Origin: Monarcha castaneiventris obscurior
Taxonomy: Eukaryota > Chordata > Aves > Passeriformes > Monarchidae
Length of the DNA stretch: 64,000 nt
NCBI GenBank assembly: GCA_026261815.1
Contig: JAMPIT010000549.1
Span: forward strand, 496,001-560,000
Direction of reading: 5' to 3'
Positions 11,928-24,875 of the stretch are shown one piece after another (position 1 is the first letter of the stretch; every line of letters starts with the position of its first letter). A program made the position numbers and the translations under genes. The notes below the pieces were generated by a model that saw only the letters and a list, made by a program, of their open reading frames with translations, made no database searches and was not told the origin of the DNA.

Positions 11928-14040
11928 TTGCTTAGGCCCCGGGGGTGCTGCATCTGCTCACGGCCTCCAAGACAACGTGCTAAACAAAGCAATGAAGAAC
12001 AGCACCAGTGACACCTCTCTGTGCCACCTGCACAGTGGCTCCAGTGGACTGCGGCAAAATTAATAGGGAAATATTTCCATGTGCCCATATTTTTCCCTTG
12101 TCACTCCTCTGTCTGTTACCTTCCATCTTATTTAGGGTCTGAGCCTCTCACTGCTCCCACAGCTGATGTTGGTGAGTTTGTAGTCGCTGCTGGAATGAAT
12201 TCTAACCATTCTGGGCACTTTGAGAACGAGAGAAGGAGCCCAGAGCTGGATTGAAGACACACTGAGAGACTGAGGGAACCAGGACTCCCACATCTAAAGC
12301 TCTTCTCCCCAGCTTCTTCCTGCAGTGTCTGCCTTCACTCCATGCCCATCCCACTCCCTCTGGCTCCTCAGAAGCCCAGGCAGAGTATCTGGAAGAGGCT
12401 CTGCTCCCCCAGGAGAGCTGCACACACCAAAGTTGGTATGACCCAGCAAATACCATTTGTGATTCCATGTCTGTGTTTACGGAAGGTGGGGGGAATACTT
12501 TGAGCAATGCATGTGAAATGTCTCGATAGCTGTTGAGACTCAGTTAATGATTATTAATCTTGGTAGTAGCTCCAAAAAAGTGTCTGCTATTTATTTGTAT
12601 CTCAGGACTGCTTCCCAAAATAATAGGCAACACATAAAGTCAAGGGCACTGGGTTCACTGATGCACCAGCTGCTCTCCCAAGCTGTATTCTTTACAAACA
12701 GCCAATAATCTGCTCTGCACTAAGAAGTTTAAAGCATTTTTTTATTAAACCACGAGTGCTAGAATTGTATATATCTTCTGGTATTTCATTAAGGTTACTG
12801 GCCTTGTGTCCAGGGGGATAATAAGATGCCAGAAGGCTGCAAGAAATGCAAATAAAAATGATACGTGGCCCTGGGACTGTTATTTGTAATACTGCAGTAT
12901 TTTAATTCTCTAGCACTAGCCTTGGCTTGAGAATAGTAGGCTAAAGCTGAGAGTTACTGATGCATATCCTCAACCACAGGGACAAGATTTTTTAGTGTGC
13001 TCTTTAAACCATTTATCTAGTGCTATATACCAGGATGGTTTGGAGCAGAGTTTCACATTGCCAAGTTTTAGACTGCTTTAGAATGCTCAGTTAAGAAAGC
13101 CAGCATGTTGAAATACACAAGTTTAACCTGCTCTGGTTTACTCTGTGGGGAAGTCTGTCTTTCTCCCGTTCCTACAACAAGAGCACAGTTCCTGAATATT
13201 TAAAACTGGGAATGATTTTCTGCTTCTCCCATTAAATATTTTAAGTCTTTGGAACCTTAGACTTTGCTTTTTGTGTGATGTATTTAAAAGGCAGCTTCTG
13301 TGTGCCATGAGGGCAAGACTACAGTGATTGTTATAAGTTAATTCCAGCACGGCATTTATTCAAGAACTGGCCCATTTTACAGTACTGGTAATGGAAAACT
13401 AATTATTTTAACCCACAGTAATTGCCAAGTGCTTTTGTGGGCCGTGGCAGTGGGTAAGAACTAAATGTGCCAAGCATGGTGCCTTCTCCTGACAAATAAA
13501 CCTGCCAGGCTCAATCTAACCTGTCAGATCAGGCAGCTCTGTGCTGCACAGAGCACTGCCTATCCCTATGTCAGTCTGCAGAAATCACCTGCAAATTCAG
13601 CTTAATCTTTACACCCAGTATTGTTTAAAATAATAATAATAATCCTATACACCTGATTTGGATAAAATAAGATGCAGAAGCAAATAAAAATCTTTTAAAT
13701 ATCTTCTCTGTAAACCACGTAGGCTGCAGTCTGCAAGGTGCATTTTCCCTTCTTTGGCTCTATTGTTATCTTGAGGAAGATGTCATGATGCTCAAGTGCT
13801 CCTAAGAGCTGTGTTTGTTAGAGAAGAGAATATGAAAATTGTGCCTGGAAACAGTTACAAGGAAGCACATTCATTGTCAGAGAATCCCTTTGGAGATTTG
13901 TCAGGTAGAATATTTTTGCCATCAAAATTACTTCCATTTTCAAACAGAAATATTATTTTTGACTGGATAAATAGTCTAGAAAGGCAGCACAGAGAAAACT
14001 TGAAAGGAAAATCCTAAAAGTAAGTATATTCAATGACATC

Positions 14041-14185
14041 TCCACCCCCTGGAGGTGTCCAAGGAAGGTCTGGATGTGGCACTCAGTGCTCTGGTCTGGG
14101 TGACAAGATGGAATTGGTCACAGCTTGGACCTGATGGTCTGGGAAGCCTTTTCCAACCTTAATAATTCTGTGATCCTATGAAATC
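14041..14185 (+). mobile_element. CR1 3' terminal fragment
   Basis: 'ctggaggtgtccaaggaaggtctgg', 'gtggcactcagtgctctggtctggg' and 'ccttttccaaccttaataattctgtgat' are the last 145 bp of a sense CR1. Confidence 0.85.
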
Positions 14186-14744
14186 CTATTCTGTGTTTTC
14201 ACAGCATCCTCCACAAATGATTTCCACCTTAGTGTGAGGCTTTTGCATCTTACCTGGGTTGTAATATTTATTGATAATAAGTCTTGCAGCGATTGCTGTA
14301 GACAATATATTGCTACATCTGAGAGGACCCATCGAACAGGAAATGGTTAGCTTATCAGGGAAAAGAGAAAGTTAATTTCATAAGCTACTCAGATGTAGTA
14401 AAATTAGCAGAAATGAAGGGAAAGTTCAAATTTACTTGTAAGGCCTTGAGGATGACAAGGCCCCTGCTGACCAAAAAGGCCACTAGGCTAAGAATGAAGG
14501 GCTGCCCCTGTCAAGGGAGGATGTTTTGTTGTGAAGCCTGCCCTGCTCACAGGGCTTTTTATTTTTCCCCCAGATTACTGGAAGAAATAGACTGCTGCAC
14601 CCAAAGGCCACTTGCAGGGACCTGAGGCTCTCAGCAGCCCTGATCATCTGGATCACTGGGTGGGACCCTGGTCCTCACCCACAGGCAACATCCAGGCTGC
14701 CTTCAGCTCATTCCCTCTCATAAGCACCAGTGGGATCTGTACAT

Positions 14745-15100
14745 AAATCACAGAATCCCAGACTGATTTGGGTTGGAAGGGACCTTAAATCTCATCCAGT
14801 GCCACCCCTGCCATGGGCAGGGACACCTTCCACTAGCCCAAGTTGCTCCAAGCCCCATCCAACCTGGCCTTGGACACTTGCAGGGATCCAGGGGCAGCCA
14901 CAGCTTCTCTGGGCACCCTGTGCCAGGGCCTCCCCACCATCACAGGGAAGGATTTCTTCCCAATATCCCATCTAACCTGATCCTCCTTCAGCTTAAAGCC
15001 ATTCCCCTCTGTCCTGGCACTCCAGGCCCTTGTAAAGAGTCTCTCTCCCTCTTTCTTGTCAGCCCCTTCAGGTGCTGGGTGTCCCACTCGATTTGAATCA
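14745..15100 (-). mobile_element. CR1 3' fragment
   Basis: It opens with 'tcacagaatcccagactgatttgggttgg' and runs through the complete antisense 3' UTR order to 'gtctctctccctctttcttgtc'. It is relatively well preserved and GC-rich against the local background. Confidence 0.88.
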
Positions 15101-17954
15101 TCCCAGTTCAGAAGCACCCGTGGGACTGGGGCATAAAGCCCCATTTTTTCAGAAAGCTCACAGGCATATTCCATACTTGGAGCTGGTAACCAAAGGCTTC
15201 ACTGGCAGCTGTTCCTGTAGCCTCATGGACACCAGTCTGTGTGTCCACGTGTGCTCCCCACACCAACCCTTCAAAGGGCACAGATTTCAATCTCAGCACC
15301 CAATTAAAGTCTGTTCAGAGGGTTTGTTATCAAAGATCAGCACTATTTGATGCAGGCAGCTTTTCCTCTGTGCTGCTCTGATCACCCTCTTTCCAATTGC
15401 TTTAGTTTGCTGTATAATTTTTTAATAGAGCTACGACCTTGCAAGTGCTTGTGTGAGTTCTGATGACACAACCAGAATCAATTTCCTCTGGTCATTGCAC
15501 ACCAGCCCAGACAGGCAGCTCAGTCATGTTTAATTCAGGAATATCTCAGCATTTCTCCTGCTATGAGTCAGTAAAGGCCTCTCAAATGTGCCCACCTCAA
15601 ATTGGCCACTGGGACAAGTGTTTTGCACACCCAGACTCAGGGAACACCTGCTTATGGCTTGAAAATGGATTATTTTGGGTTTACAGATCAGTGGGGGAAT
15701 GAAAGGTTACATCAGCTGTTGTGTAAAACCCTATCTGTGGTAGGCACCAGCTAGTTAAAAAAATAAGGGGTTGATTGAGAACTCCATTAAATATTTACAT
15801 TAACTGTAAGCCTAAGCATACTCATTTGCATTTCTAATTTACATTGAATTAAACGAAGGAAACTTATATAGGTATTTCTAAATTACATTTGCAAGAATAG
15901 GTAAAAAATTAATACGCCTATGTAATATAATGCATTCCATGCTTATTACATATTATATATTATTAAGTGTTAGAAAATGAAAAAAAAAAAAAACCTAAAA
16001 CAAAAAATGTATTTCATCATCCTGTCCCATAATGGAAAAACTTCTGAAGGACTTCCTGTAGAACCCCCTCTAGGTTTCATTCTCCCACACATTCCCATGA
16101 AACTGATGAAGTAAAGGATTATGAAATGTAATGAAGTAATGAAAATGAAAGTAAAAAGCATTAAACTTCATTTTACGTGCCTAAAGAAATAATCAGCTAA
16201 AACCTTTGCGTTCTGGATTTAGAATTCACAGGCCACAGAGACACGTGTGTGTGAAAGTTTCAATAATCTGAATGTGTTGGTTTTTTACATTTCCATGTTC
16301 AAGCATCACACAGAATTTTTTTCCCTGGAAGAAAACCCATCCCTCCCAAATTTAGTGTGTTTGTTGCTTTTCCAAGTGTAGCCTGTTGGCCCTTTTTTTA
16401 TGTAAAACAAGTCACACCAAACCCAAATGCCCCATTATACATCACATCCAGGAGTGATAGCAGCAGCCCAGTAAAAAAAAAGTGACTGATACAGACATAA
16501 CTGGTTTTAATTTATAATGTGCTTAAATGTGGTGCCAAGTCACTCAAAAAATAATCCCCATTTTTATGCAATTTGTGCCTTCTGTTTCATCCTCCCTCTT
16601 GAAATAGAGAATTCCTAGGAATTTTTGGGTTCTAACCTTGATCAGACAACTCATTTCCAGAATAGATCTTGCCAAAATGCATTTGTAGAGCAAGCACAGT
16701 TGAAAATGTTTTCTAATTACTGCAGTTTCTGCTCAATTTTTATTTTGTGTGACGTTCTTAGATAAGTTTTTCCCTACTTTTTTTTTTGTAAATTTTCTTT
16801 CAGTGCTTCACTGGTGTGTTCTTTGCTTTCTGTTGCTGCTGAGGGCCAGTATTTTCTCCAGCACAGTTACTGATCCTTCTTTTGGTTTTAATATTCTTTC
16901 TTGAGAAGAAATAAGCTTAGCAGGATTTCAGAGCCCTCAGCAAATCCAACTCTCCAGCTACCAGGATGATGACTTTTCTGCCTACACATTCCTGAACAAC
17001 AATATTTCTGCATTTTCCTTGCTCATACAAATCACCAGAAAGGTTTAAGCAGTGTATGTTTTTTCACTGCTTTTGAGAGAGGGATAGAATTGAATCTGCC
17101 AAGATTTTAAAAAGTTTTTAAAGGGCCCTACCAGTTCACAGTGGGAAATGAGTTGTTTTATTACTGTTGCCATTTGTGAAACATTTTTGATCTTATGGTT
17201 TTGGGCTTTTTTCATGCGTAGAAGAAAAAACACCATCTATGTACATGTTATTCTTTGTAGTATCTAACATTTTGAAAATTTCCAGTATTTAAGGAAAATA
17301 AAAAAATCAGAGTTAGTAGTTCTCTAACCCCCTAGGAAAAAGGCATGGGTTTTATTCCACAGTTTCATTCTAAGATGATCAATTTTGTTTACATTTGTAA
17401 TTTCCTCATTAGAAATGGAAATAATTTTCCAATTCCTTTTTCAATCTTGGAAGCTATGGAAGAGGGAATGGATCATCAGAAATTTGTCAAATGGCTCCTC
17501 AGAAAATATAAGACGTCAAGTTAAGTAGGAGAGGCCTTTCACAACAAAGGACTGGCACTGTTAAGGTTAAAAAATTGTCCTCATCTGGCATGGTCAAGAT
17601 TGCTGAACCTTTCTCAATACAGATCTGAATATTTTCCTTTGTGTCATTAGTTCCATCCTGGGTAATAGGTTCTGTGTGAATAACTACCACAGAAAACAGC
17701 TCCACTAAATGTGTTGTTTAAATCTGCCTCTCTGATTTGTTAAAATTACTCTTCAATGTTGCTTTTAATCTAAAAACACAAAAAGAACAGGTCATGACCA
17801 GCTTTGCTTTAAATAAAAGCTATTGAGTACCTTGCAAATTCTTCCAAGCTTCCTTTGTCTTGTGTGATATTAGAGGAGGCAGATGGGATAAGGGAGTTCC
17901 TGTGTCACTGCAAAGGAAGAGAAGTGGAGGGTTAGTGAAGATACCCAAAATCCA
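15101..17954. other. Gene-free unique sequence
   Basis: AT-rich desert with nothing recognisable. The densest AT part is about 15780-15970. Confidence 0.75.
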
Positions 17955-18161
17955 TCCCTCCTTCCTTCCTTCCTTCCTTCCTTCCTTCCTTCCTTCCTTC
18001 CTTCCTTCCTTCCTTCCTTCCTTCCTTCCTTCCTTCCTTCCTTCCTTCCTTCCTTCCTTCCTTCCTTCCTTCCTTCCTTCTTTCCTCCCTCCCTCCCTCC
18101 CTCCCTTCCTTCCTCCCTCCCTCCCTTCCTTCCTCCCTTCCTCCCTTCCTCCCCTCCTTCT
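17955..18161 (+). repeat. (TTCC)n / (TCCC)n pyrimidine array
   Basis: There are 207 bp without a single purine on the plus strand: about 30 TTCC units, then interrupted CCCT/CCTT units from about 18080. Frames of 113-115 codons on both strands are simple-repeat artefacts. Confidence 0.97.
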
Positions 18162-19958
18162 GTCCTCAGTAGGGACATTGTTTCTGTTTCATCCACAGAG
18201 AAATTAAACATGAAGGGGATAAGGGATTTGGTTTACATGGATTATGAACATGAATATGGAAGAGACAAGAAACAAAATCTAGAAGTATTCCTAGTTTCAT
18301 TTGTGGGGTGGTTTTTTCCCCTTTTCCTGTCAAAGGAAAAGCCTATCTTGTTTTCATATTCATATTCCCTTCCTGCTTCTTATTGTGTAGAAATCCTAGA
18401 ATATTGGTGATTTAAAACCTCCACATTGGATTGAATGACACAGCTCTGATTCAGCAGCCTCTTCTAGAGGTTTGTTTCTAGATGTATAGAATAAATCATA
18501 AATAACTAAACCCCACTGAAAGCACAATAGAGAGCCTAAATAAAGCAATAAATTGGTGTCCAACAAGCTTCTTTAAAACTCCAAACCTTGCCACTGGGAC
18601 AAATCTTCAGTATCTAAAAAACCCCAGGGGTTATTGCTTACAGAACTCTGGAATCCTTCTGCTGATGATGTGTTCAGCATTCATTTGAAAAGCAAGCCAA
18701 ACTACACCATAAATTTTTCAAGGAAACAATGGAAACATGGGATTTATGATCATTGACTCTTGCTGAAGGCTGATCCTGTAGATCTGTATTTGTCATTTCG
18801 ATTGCACAAAGTCATTTTTCAGTTTTTCATGGCTGGCTGAAGGGTTAGAGTGCCAATGGAAACATCACGTTGAAATAACAGATGTCAGAAATATTGCACC
18901 AGGAACCAGGAGCTACTTTAACAGACCTTGTAAAATATTGCTCCTTCTTATACCAAACACAGGGGTAAGAGCATTTTTTATTTGCTTTTTAAGTCAATTG
19001 GCACTTTGTCTGAACTGGAACCATAGGCTGAGGTTGTGAAGGAGTTTCAGTTTGTGCCAGTGCATGTGAAGTTTTGTTTTCAAGGCAGTGAGCTACACTC
19101 AGCTTTTACTGAACAATAAATAAATTGGCTATTTAAACGTCCTTGAATAGTAGAAAAGTATTGAATCACTTCTTTATAGCTGTTCCACTGAAAAATATTT
19201 AATTCTTGTCTGCTCTTGCATTCATCTAAAGAAGGGTTATTAATTTTCCTTCCAGTTGTGCTTTGCTGGGGAATATTCCCCAGTGCCTTTCTGGCTTGTG
19301 CTAGTCTTGAAGGTTTTCCCAGCATAAGTATGTCAAACAAGAGTGTGAAAAATCATTTCCCTGTCAAGTACATCTTTGCTACAAAATTACAGTAGGAGTA
19401 AAGAATGTGGCTGAAAAAGGATGAATTGTTAATAGTTAACCAATTTAATGCAGTATCTTAGTTTATAAGTGCTCTGTTCCATGAAAATATGATTGAATTT
19501 TATTTAGGGCGAGAGATCAATATTTTCCTGGTCCTGCATTAGAAAATGCAATTGTTCATACATATCGAGGAAAGTGCTATCACTGTTAAAGGGCTCCAGG
19601 CAAGAATTTTTTTGGGGTTTTTTTTTTTTTTTTCATATAGGGAAATATGATTCAGAGTTTGTTTGGTACAGATTTCGTAAAGATCCTGATTTCAGAGGAA
19701 AAAAAATGCAGACAGGTACTGCAATGAGAGAAACTGAGAAACTGAAGTTAAAGTTCTGTCAAACAGAGACCTTCAAGTTCCTCTTTAGCAGAAGTAGTAT
19801 TAAATCAGGAACGGAGCTCAAATGCTTAACCTCAAAAAGTTTCTGGCATTTTAAACATTTCTTTGTAGATCGTTTTGACTAAGGTGTGTACAACCTTGTT
19901 ATATCAATATCAAACGTTGTAACAAGCCAAAGGCACTGCTCCTACAGAAGTAAGCAAT
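18162..19958. other. Gene-free unique sequence
   Basis: AT-rich, with a T-run near 19617-19633. No gene or repeat was recognised up to the provirus. Confidence 0.75.
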
Positions 19959-19964
19959 ATTCCA

Positions 19965-20098
19965 GGTGGTGGTTTAACCTGCAGGCAGCTCAACCCCACA
20001 GAGCTGCTCATTCACTCGTTGGCTCATTCCCCTCAGACGGAGTCAGGGAGAGAATCAGAAAAAAAGGTAAAACTCCTGGGTTCAGATAAAGAAAGTTT
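19965..20098 (-). mobile_element. Truncated 3' LTR of the decayed provirus
   Basis: The plus strand opens GGTGGTGGTTTAACCTGC and continues through the 'cagggagagaatcag...aaaactcctgggttcagata' block. This matches the first ~130 bp of the LTR at 21829 and then breaks into a purine repeat. The promoter half of the LTR is missing. Confidence 0.62.
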
Positions 20099-20411
20099 AA
20101 AAGAGAGGAAGAGGAAGGGGAAGGGGAAGGGGAAGGGGAAGGGGAAGGGGAAGGGGAAGGGGAAGGGGAAGGGGAAGGGGAAGGGGAGGGGGAAGGGGAA
20201 GGGGAAGGGGAAAGGGAAGGGGAAAGGGAGGAAGAGGAGGAAGATGAGGAAAAGGAGGAGGAGGCGGAAGAGGAGGAAGAGGAGGAGGAGGAAAGGAAAA
20301 AGGAAAAGGAAAAGGAAAAGGAAAAGGAAAAGGAAAAGGAAAAGGAAAAGGAAAAGGAAAAGGAAAAGGAAAAGGAAAAGGAAAAGGAAAAGGAAAAGGA
20401 AAAGGAAAAGG
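20099..20411 (+). repeat. Purine array (GGGGAA)n then (GGAAAA)n
   Basis: About 310 bp of almost pure purine on the plus strand: (GGGGAA)n at about 20113-20230, a mixed GAGGA section at about 20230-20290 with a single C, and (GGAAAA)n at about 20295-20410. It starts exactly where LTR homology stops. The open frames across it on both strands (Lys/Arg/Gly-rich and Pro/Phe/Leu-rich) are low-complexity artefacts. Confidence 0.95.
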
Positions 20412-21814
20412 ATCCCTTATTAAGATCAGAGGTATCAGCCCTTCTACTCTATCCGGGGAACCGCCCTCTGGAAGGTGGAGCAGCAATTTTCCAGGAAGAA
20501 ACACCTTTGTGATCACTTTTCTTTGCAACTCTCACAGCCATAATTCATCCCACTTCCTCACGCCCTCTCCATGGTCCCACAGGTGAGTCCAGAGTGTGGC
20601 TCGTGGTACGGATCCACTGCAGAGGAACCACTCCTCGAGCAGAGGAACACTTAACTCCTGACAGCTGAAATTCCACTCCGTACAGGTGGGGAAAGGACAT
20701 ATCCTGTGGGAAATGCTGGAACTCCCATGCCAGCGTCTCCACAGCCAAGACAGGGTGTAGGGAAGAAAAAAGCCCATCTCCACGTTGCTGGAGCTGGGCA
20801 GCACATTCTCCCTCTGTTTGGCCGTGTCCATGTCACTACTCCGGTGGGTCGGCACACACAGTGACAGTGTCCTCCAGACAGACTTTGCCACATGGATCAC
20901 ACACACTCCACTGTATCTGTGTCTTTGGATAACTGCGCGTTGTCCAGGTCATCATGAGCCTCCTTCAGCACGGCCAATTCCCTCTCTGATGCCTCTGTCC
21001 GTGGTGGGCCCCTTGCCTGGGTGGCAAACAGCATCTTCTTTAAAGGGGTACCTTCCTTCACACCCGACACCAGTCCCCTCCAGAGGCTGTGGCTCGTGCT
21101 CCTTTTCCAATCGCTTTGTCATTGCCCCACTCCCCAGAAAGTGATCCCAGCTGCTTGGTTCCCTGCCTTGTAATTGCAGGCTACTGGCCCTGCTGTCCCG
21201 CAGGGATTATAGGTGAAATCTTACTGCCTATCTCATGGTTCTCTGAAGGATGAGGATCAGGTGTAAAGAACCAGGATGCACAGCAATAGGAACATGCTGG
21301 TTCAACATCCCACGTATATCCAAAACTCTCAAGAGCCATTGCAACTAGCTTGGAGGAGAAGGGAGAGGTGAGGAAGTGGAAGGAAGCGTCCTCCCTTGAC
21401 TCCCCCATGGATTGGCTCTCTGAGGAGAAAAGGCAAAAAGAGAAACTATTATTAGCTCCCAAGAGATGGTTCCTGAAATGCAGAGGCGATAGTAATGCTG
21501 AGTACAAATACCAGATTAGTGTCACAACCAGTAATTTTATCATATCATGAGCCAGTGTTACACAGTACAGAAAAATAATAACCTTAATAGATGCCAGATA
21601 ATAACCGCAGAGATGCCAAACAGCACACAAACAGGCAACACTTACAGGAGGTGAGGTGCTACCCACCACAGCTCTGGGAATAAGCACAGCAAGTCTGAAA
21701 TCAAATAAATAAAGATTGTGACCAGCGACTATTAAAATAATGTAATGAATTATTACAAAAATGGGTTTTTTTCTAACATGCTGTGGTCAGATTTATCATT
21801 ATCTCAACTTTTCA
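20412..21814 (-). pseudogene. Broken ERV internal region
   Basis: This sequence lies between the LTR remnants in provirus orientation. The longest minus-strand frames are about 168 codons (21181-21687) and 124 codons (20532-20906), plus a frame of about 48 codons at roughly 20901-21046 whose acidic/helical character would suit a gag-type protein. I cannot assign a domain with confidence. No pol motifs (reverse transcriptase YXDD, integrase) are seen, and 1.4 kb is far short of a full provirus, so most of gag-pol-env has been deleted. Confidence 0.5.
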
Positions 21815-21828
21815 TGCCCCATATTGGG

Positions 21829-22325
21829 TGTTGTGGTTTACCCAGCAGGCAGCTAAACATTACAGCCATTCACTCATTCCCACTTCAGTGGGATCAGGGA
21901 GAGAAGAAGAAAAAAATCAAAACTCATGGGTTGAGAAAGAGATGGTTTGAAAGACACGGAAAGGGTAATCATGATAATGAAAAAGAACACACAAAGAAAG
22001 TGCTGCAAAAATGCAATCCCTCACTACCCGCTGACCGATCCCCAGCTGAGTAGGGACTGCAACTCCCCTCACCTTTTATGGTTCCTCATGATGTCACCCA
22101 GTATGGAATAACCTTCCAGCCAGCTTGGATCAGCTGTCCTGGCTCTGTCCCCTCCCAGCCTCTCATGCACCCACAGCCAGTTCACTGGCAGGGCAGCAGG
22201 AGAAGCCCAAAACTCCTTGAGTCAGTGCAAGCTCTGCTCAGGAACAACCAGTGTGGGATCAACACTGTTCTCATCCTAGAGCCAAAAACCCTGAGCCCTG
22301 AACCAGGACTCTGGGCTAAAACAGG
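21829..22325 (-). mobile_element. 5' LTR of the decayed provirus
   Basis: On the plus strand the block opens TGTTGTGGTTTACCC, the reverse complement of the familiar avian LTR end with 'ggttaaaccacaaca'. It keeps the expected order: a primer-side end, a 'catgggttgag' block, the 'cactacccgctgaccgatccccagc' type block, a 'ttttatgg...gatgtcacccagtatggaata' promoter-side block and an upstream region with ctggctctgtcccct. The left boundary is firm. The right boundary (22325) is set by a possible flank match and could extend some tens of bases. Confidence 0.7.
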
Positions 22326-23830
22326 TTTCCATCAGACAGCAGCGCTGCGTTAAATGGAAAACAGGCAGGAGAGTCTGAATGCAGCAAAAGAGCTCAGTTC
22401 CCCAGCAGAAACACAGCTCTGGGCTGAACCTGGGAGCGTTGGACCCTCAAGGGGAATCCAGAACCTCTAAAGCCTGTCTAGTATTTGGACAGTGTTAGGA
22501 CAAGCCAAATCCACTGATTGTGAAGGTACCTAACGAGGCTTAGGTGGTAGCACAGGAATAGCTCATTTCTGAGTCCCAATTTGTCTTTATCTTTATATTT
22601 CTCCTCTCTGTACCCCCATCATGCAGTGACCCAAGGCAATCAATCCTAAGGAGAGTCCTGGTGGGACAATGCTCCCGCAGCACAAACCTTTCTCAGGATG
22701 CATAACTGATGAGGAAAACATGGGAATTTGCACTGTTATGATTTATCAACGACTGCATCTATTGTTCCTCTCATTACCTAAGAGAAACAAGCGAATATAT
22801 GGATTTAAAAGGCAATATACATGTGTGTTATGTTTTTAATCTCTGGGTGCCAAGAAGTCTGTGTGTTCATCTGTATTTTTGCAAGGGTCTTGTAGATTCC
22901 TAAATGTCACTGGAATGCCATGGTAGAAGCATTAAAGTAGGAGTTTCATTTTATCCTTTTCCATTTAGAATTTTATTTAAACACATTAGTGGTGATTCTG
23001 TCAAATAAGGCAGGAGAAAACAGAACAAAATAATAAAATAAACCCCTTTCCCTCTACTTAATAGATGGGAAAATTTTAGGTTATGTTTTGGGACTTTTTT
23101 AATGAGAGACAATTTAAAGAAAGCTTCATGGATTTTTGTTTTTCTTTGTTTTGTTTTGTTGGTTTTTTTCTTAATCATTTAAATCCTCATTATGCTTTTA
23201 CAGTCAGGATCACCAGGTGAAGGTGGAGCAACATTCTCAGATCTTTGGAAATGTACCTATTTCACTGCCTTGTCCCTTTCTGTACAGGTGTTTATGACTT
23301 CCCTTGTCCATAAAATATTGTAATCTGTTGGCCAAACTTCAGAAGTTTTTTGAAAGAAGATTAAATTCTTGCTAAAATAGGTGGCAAGACAGAAGGCAAA
23401 AAATGAAGTGCTGTCCTATGGAAGAAGACTACTGTATTAGGCACCAAAGAATCCATATAAAATAATTATAACAGCAATTTTCACCCTAATCTATGAGCTG
23501 AACTCAGATGTTGCACCTACTGTGGATACTAAATTAGAGAAATCTAAGTACATAAAACACATACCCAGGGGAAACTATAACATTTTGTATTGTAACAATG
23601 AAAGAACCACTTTTCTTACAGATGAAATGAGAAAATTTGTCTTGCTTTTAAAAAATTCTTTTTAATGAACATCTGAAATAAGAACATTCTTCAAATGTGT
23701 CAAAAATAAATCATACTGAACAAATATATGCTAAAACAAAGCCTTTACCATTATAAATTAATACAAATCTAACCAAATTACACAATTTTCCTAATTTTAC
23801 TTTTCCAGGCTATTTTATTTGTTTAGTTTG

Positions 23831-23861
23831 AATTATTTTTATTTTTATTTTTATTTTTATT
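23831..23861 (+). repeat. (ATTTT)n microsatellite
   Basis: About six ATTTTT-type units in a row. Confidence 0.85.
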
Positions 23862-24796
23862 GACCTGTCTTGTGTGTTCTCTGGATTGATTGCTGAAAGA
23901 AATCATGTGCAGAGAAATATATATAGTCAGAATAAAATTACTAAAAAATACCTCTAGAAAGATTAGTGTGAGTGATCCTACAAATAGAGACTAGGACTCT
24001 TCCAGAGAGTCTTTCCATACTGCTTGGAATGAATCCTAAACATCTCTAAAACTACAGCTTTGATCCTGAATTTTGACCCTGAGTTGTGCTCTTGGAATTT
24101 TATATACACCTTGAACTCCATAAATTATTGATTTTCACAGTTTATTCCTGTTTCTTTATTTCTCATTCCTCTGGGTTTACAGGAATTTATATACCAAACT
24201 AAAATATGATCATCTGATATATTTTTAAAAAACACTGAGGTGTTTGTGACCTTAAGCTGCATCTACATTTAGTGTATCTCACCCTGTAAATTTGGTACTC
24301 AGGGGAAAATCCAAGTTTATGGGATGTGAGTGACCATTTGTGCCTTTAAATTCTGAGCCTTTACAACGATTATTACCTTTACAGTGGTTCTTCCATGTGC
24401 ATTTCATATTACTTTGGAAAAGAACCTCAGTACCCCAAGTAAGCCCATTTACACCACTGAATGGAATTCCAATTTCTTTGTCTTTCTGAAAAGAGTATTT
24501 TGGTTTCTTTAGACAGAAAAAAAAGGCACAAAACATTTGAGGCAGAAAAGTTAAGTGGGAGACAGGAGAGAGTCTCATGTTGAAGCAGCATATTTTCACA
24601 TTTTTAGAAAATTTTTACTTGTATCTGATGAGAGATTTTTTAAGTGACAGTAGAGGAAAACATTCCACCTTCTTTTCTTTACTGTTCATGTCTCCATCTC
24701 TAAATGTAATGAGAGGCTCTGCATTTGCTGCCGGGAATATTTATTTCAGCCCTTGAGGTGAATTAAACACACACTTGGATTTAAATGTAAATTTTT

Positions 24797-24875
24797 TTAA
24801 AAATCAGAAAACAAACAAACAAACAAACCTAAAACAAACAATCAAACAAAACCCCAAACAAATAAAAAACCCCAA
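24797..24875 (+). repeat. (CAAA)n low-complexity tract
   Basis: 'aaacaaacaaacaaacaaacc' followed by degenerate A/C-rich units. Confidence 0.85.

Larger units (their letters stand above)
7786..14040. other. Gene-free unique sequence
   Basis: The stretch holds the A-rich tract, the 23-bp tandem repeat and otherwise unique AT-rich DNA. Two adjoining plus frames at 11414-11859 (71 and 77 codons) have no recognisable domain or splice context. An octamer ATTTGCAT core occurs near 10613 in an AT-rich, low-repeat stretch. Confidence 0.7.
19965..22325 (-). mobile_element. Decayed ERV provirus, class II-like
   Basis: Two LTR-type segments of the same family flank about 1.4 kb of internal sequence, all in minus orientation. 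The right one (21829-22325) is the 5' LTR. Directly inside it (21815-21829) is a stretch reading CCCAATATGGGGC on the minus strand, resembling a lysine-tRNA primer-binding site as in betaretrovirus-like (ERVK) elements. The left LTR is truncated and runs into a purine array. The flanks ATTCCA (19959-19964) and TTTCCA (22326-22331) differ by one base and may be the 6-bp target duplication. Internal reading frames are short and broken, so nothing here is functional. Confidence 0.65.

Noticed and set aside
17860..18211. Frames of 113-115 codons on both strands
   Set aside because: They are translations of the TTCC array, as is the similar pair at 35664-35936.
20019..20528. Lys/Arg/Gly-rich and Pro/Phe/Leu-rich frames of 134 and 143 codons
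   Set aside because: They are translations of the purine array.
21181..21687. 168-codon minus frame
   Set aside because: It lies in the decayed provirus interior in the element's orientation. It has no retroviral motif I can name, so it is kept only as part of the broken internal region.
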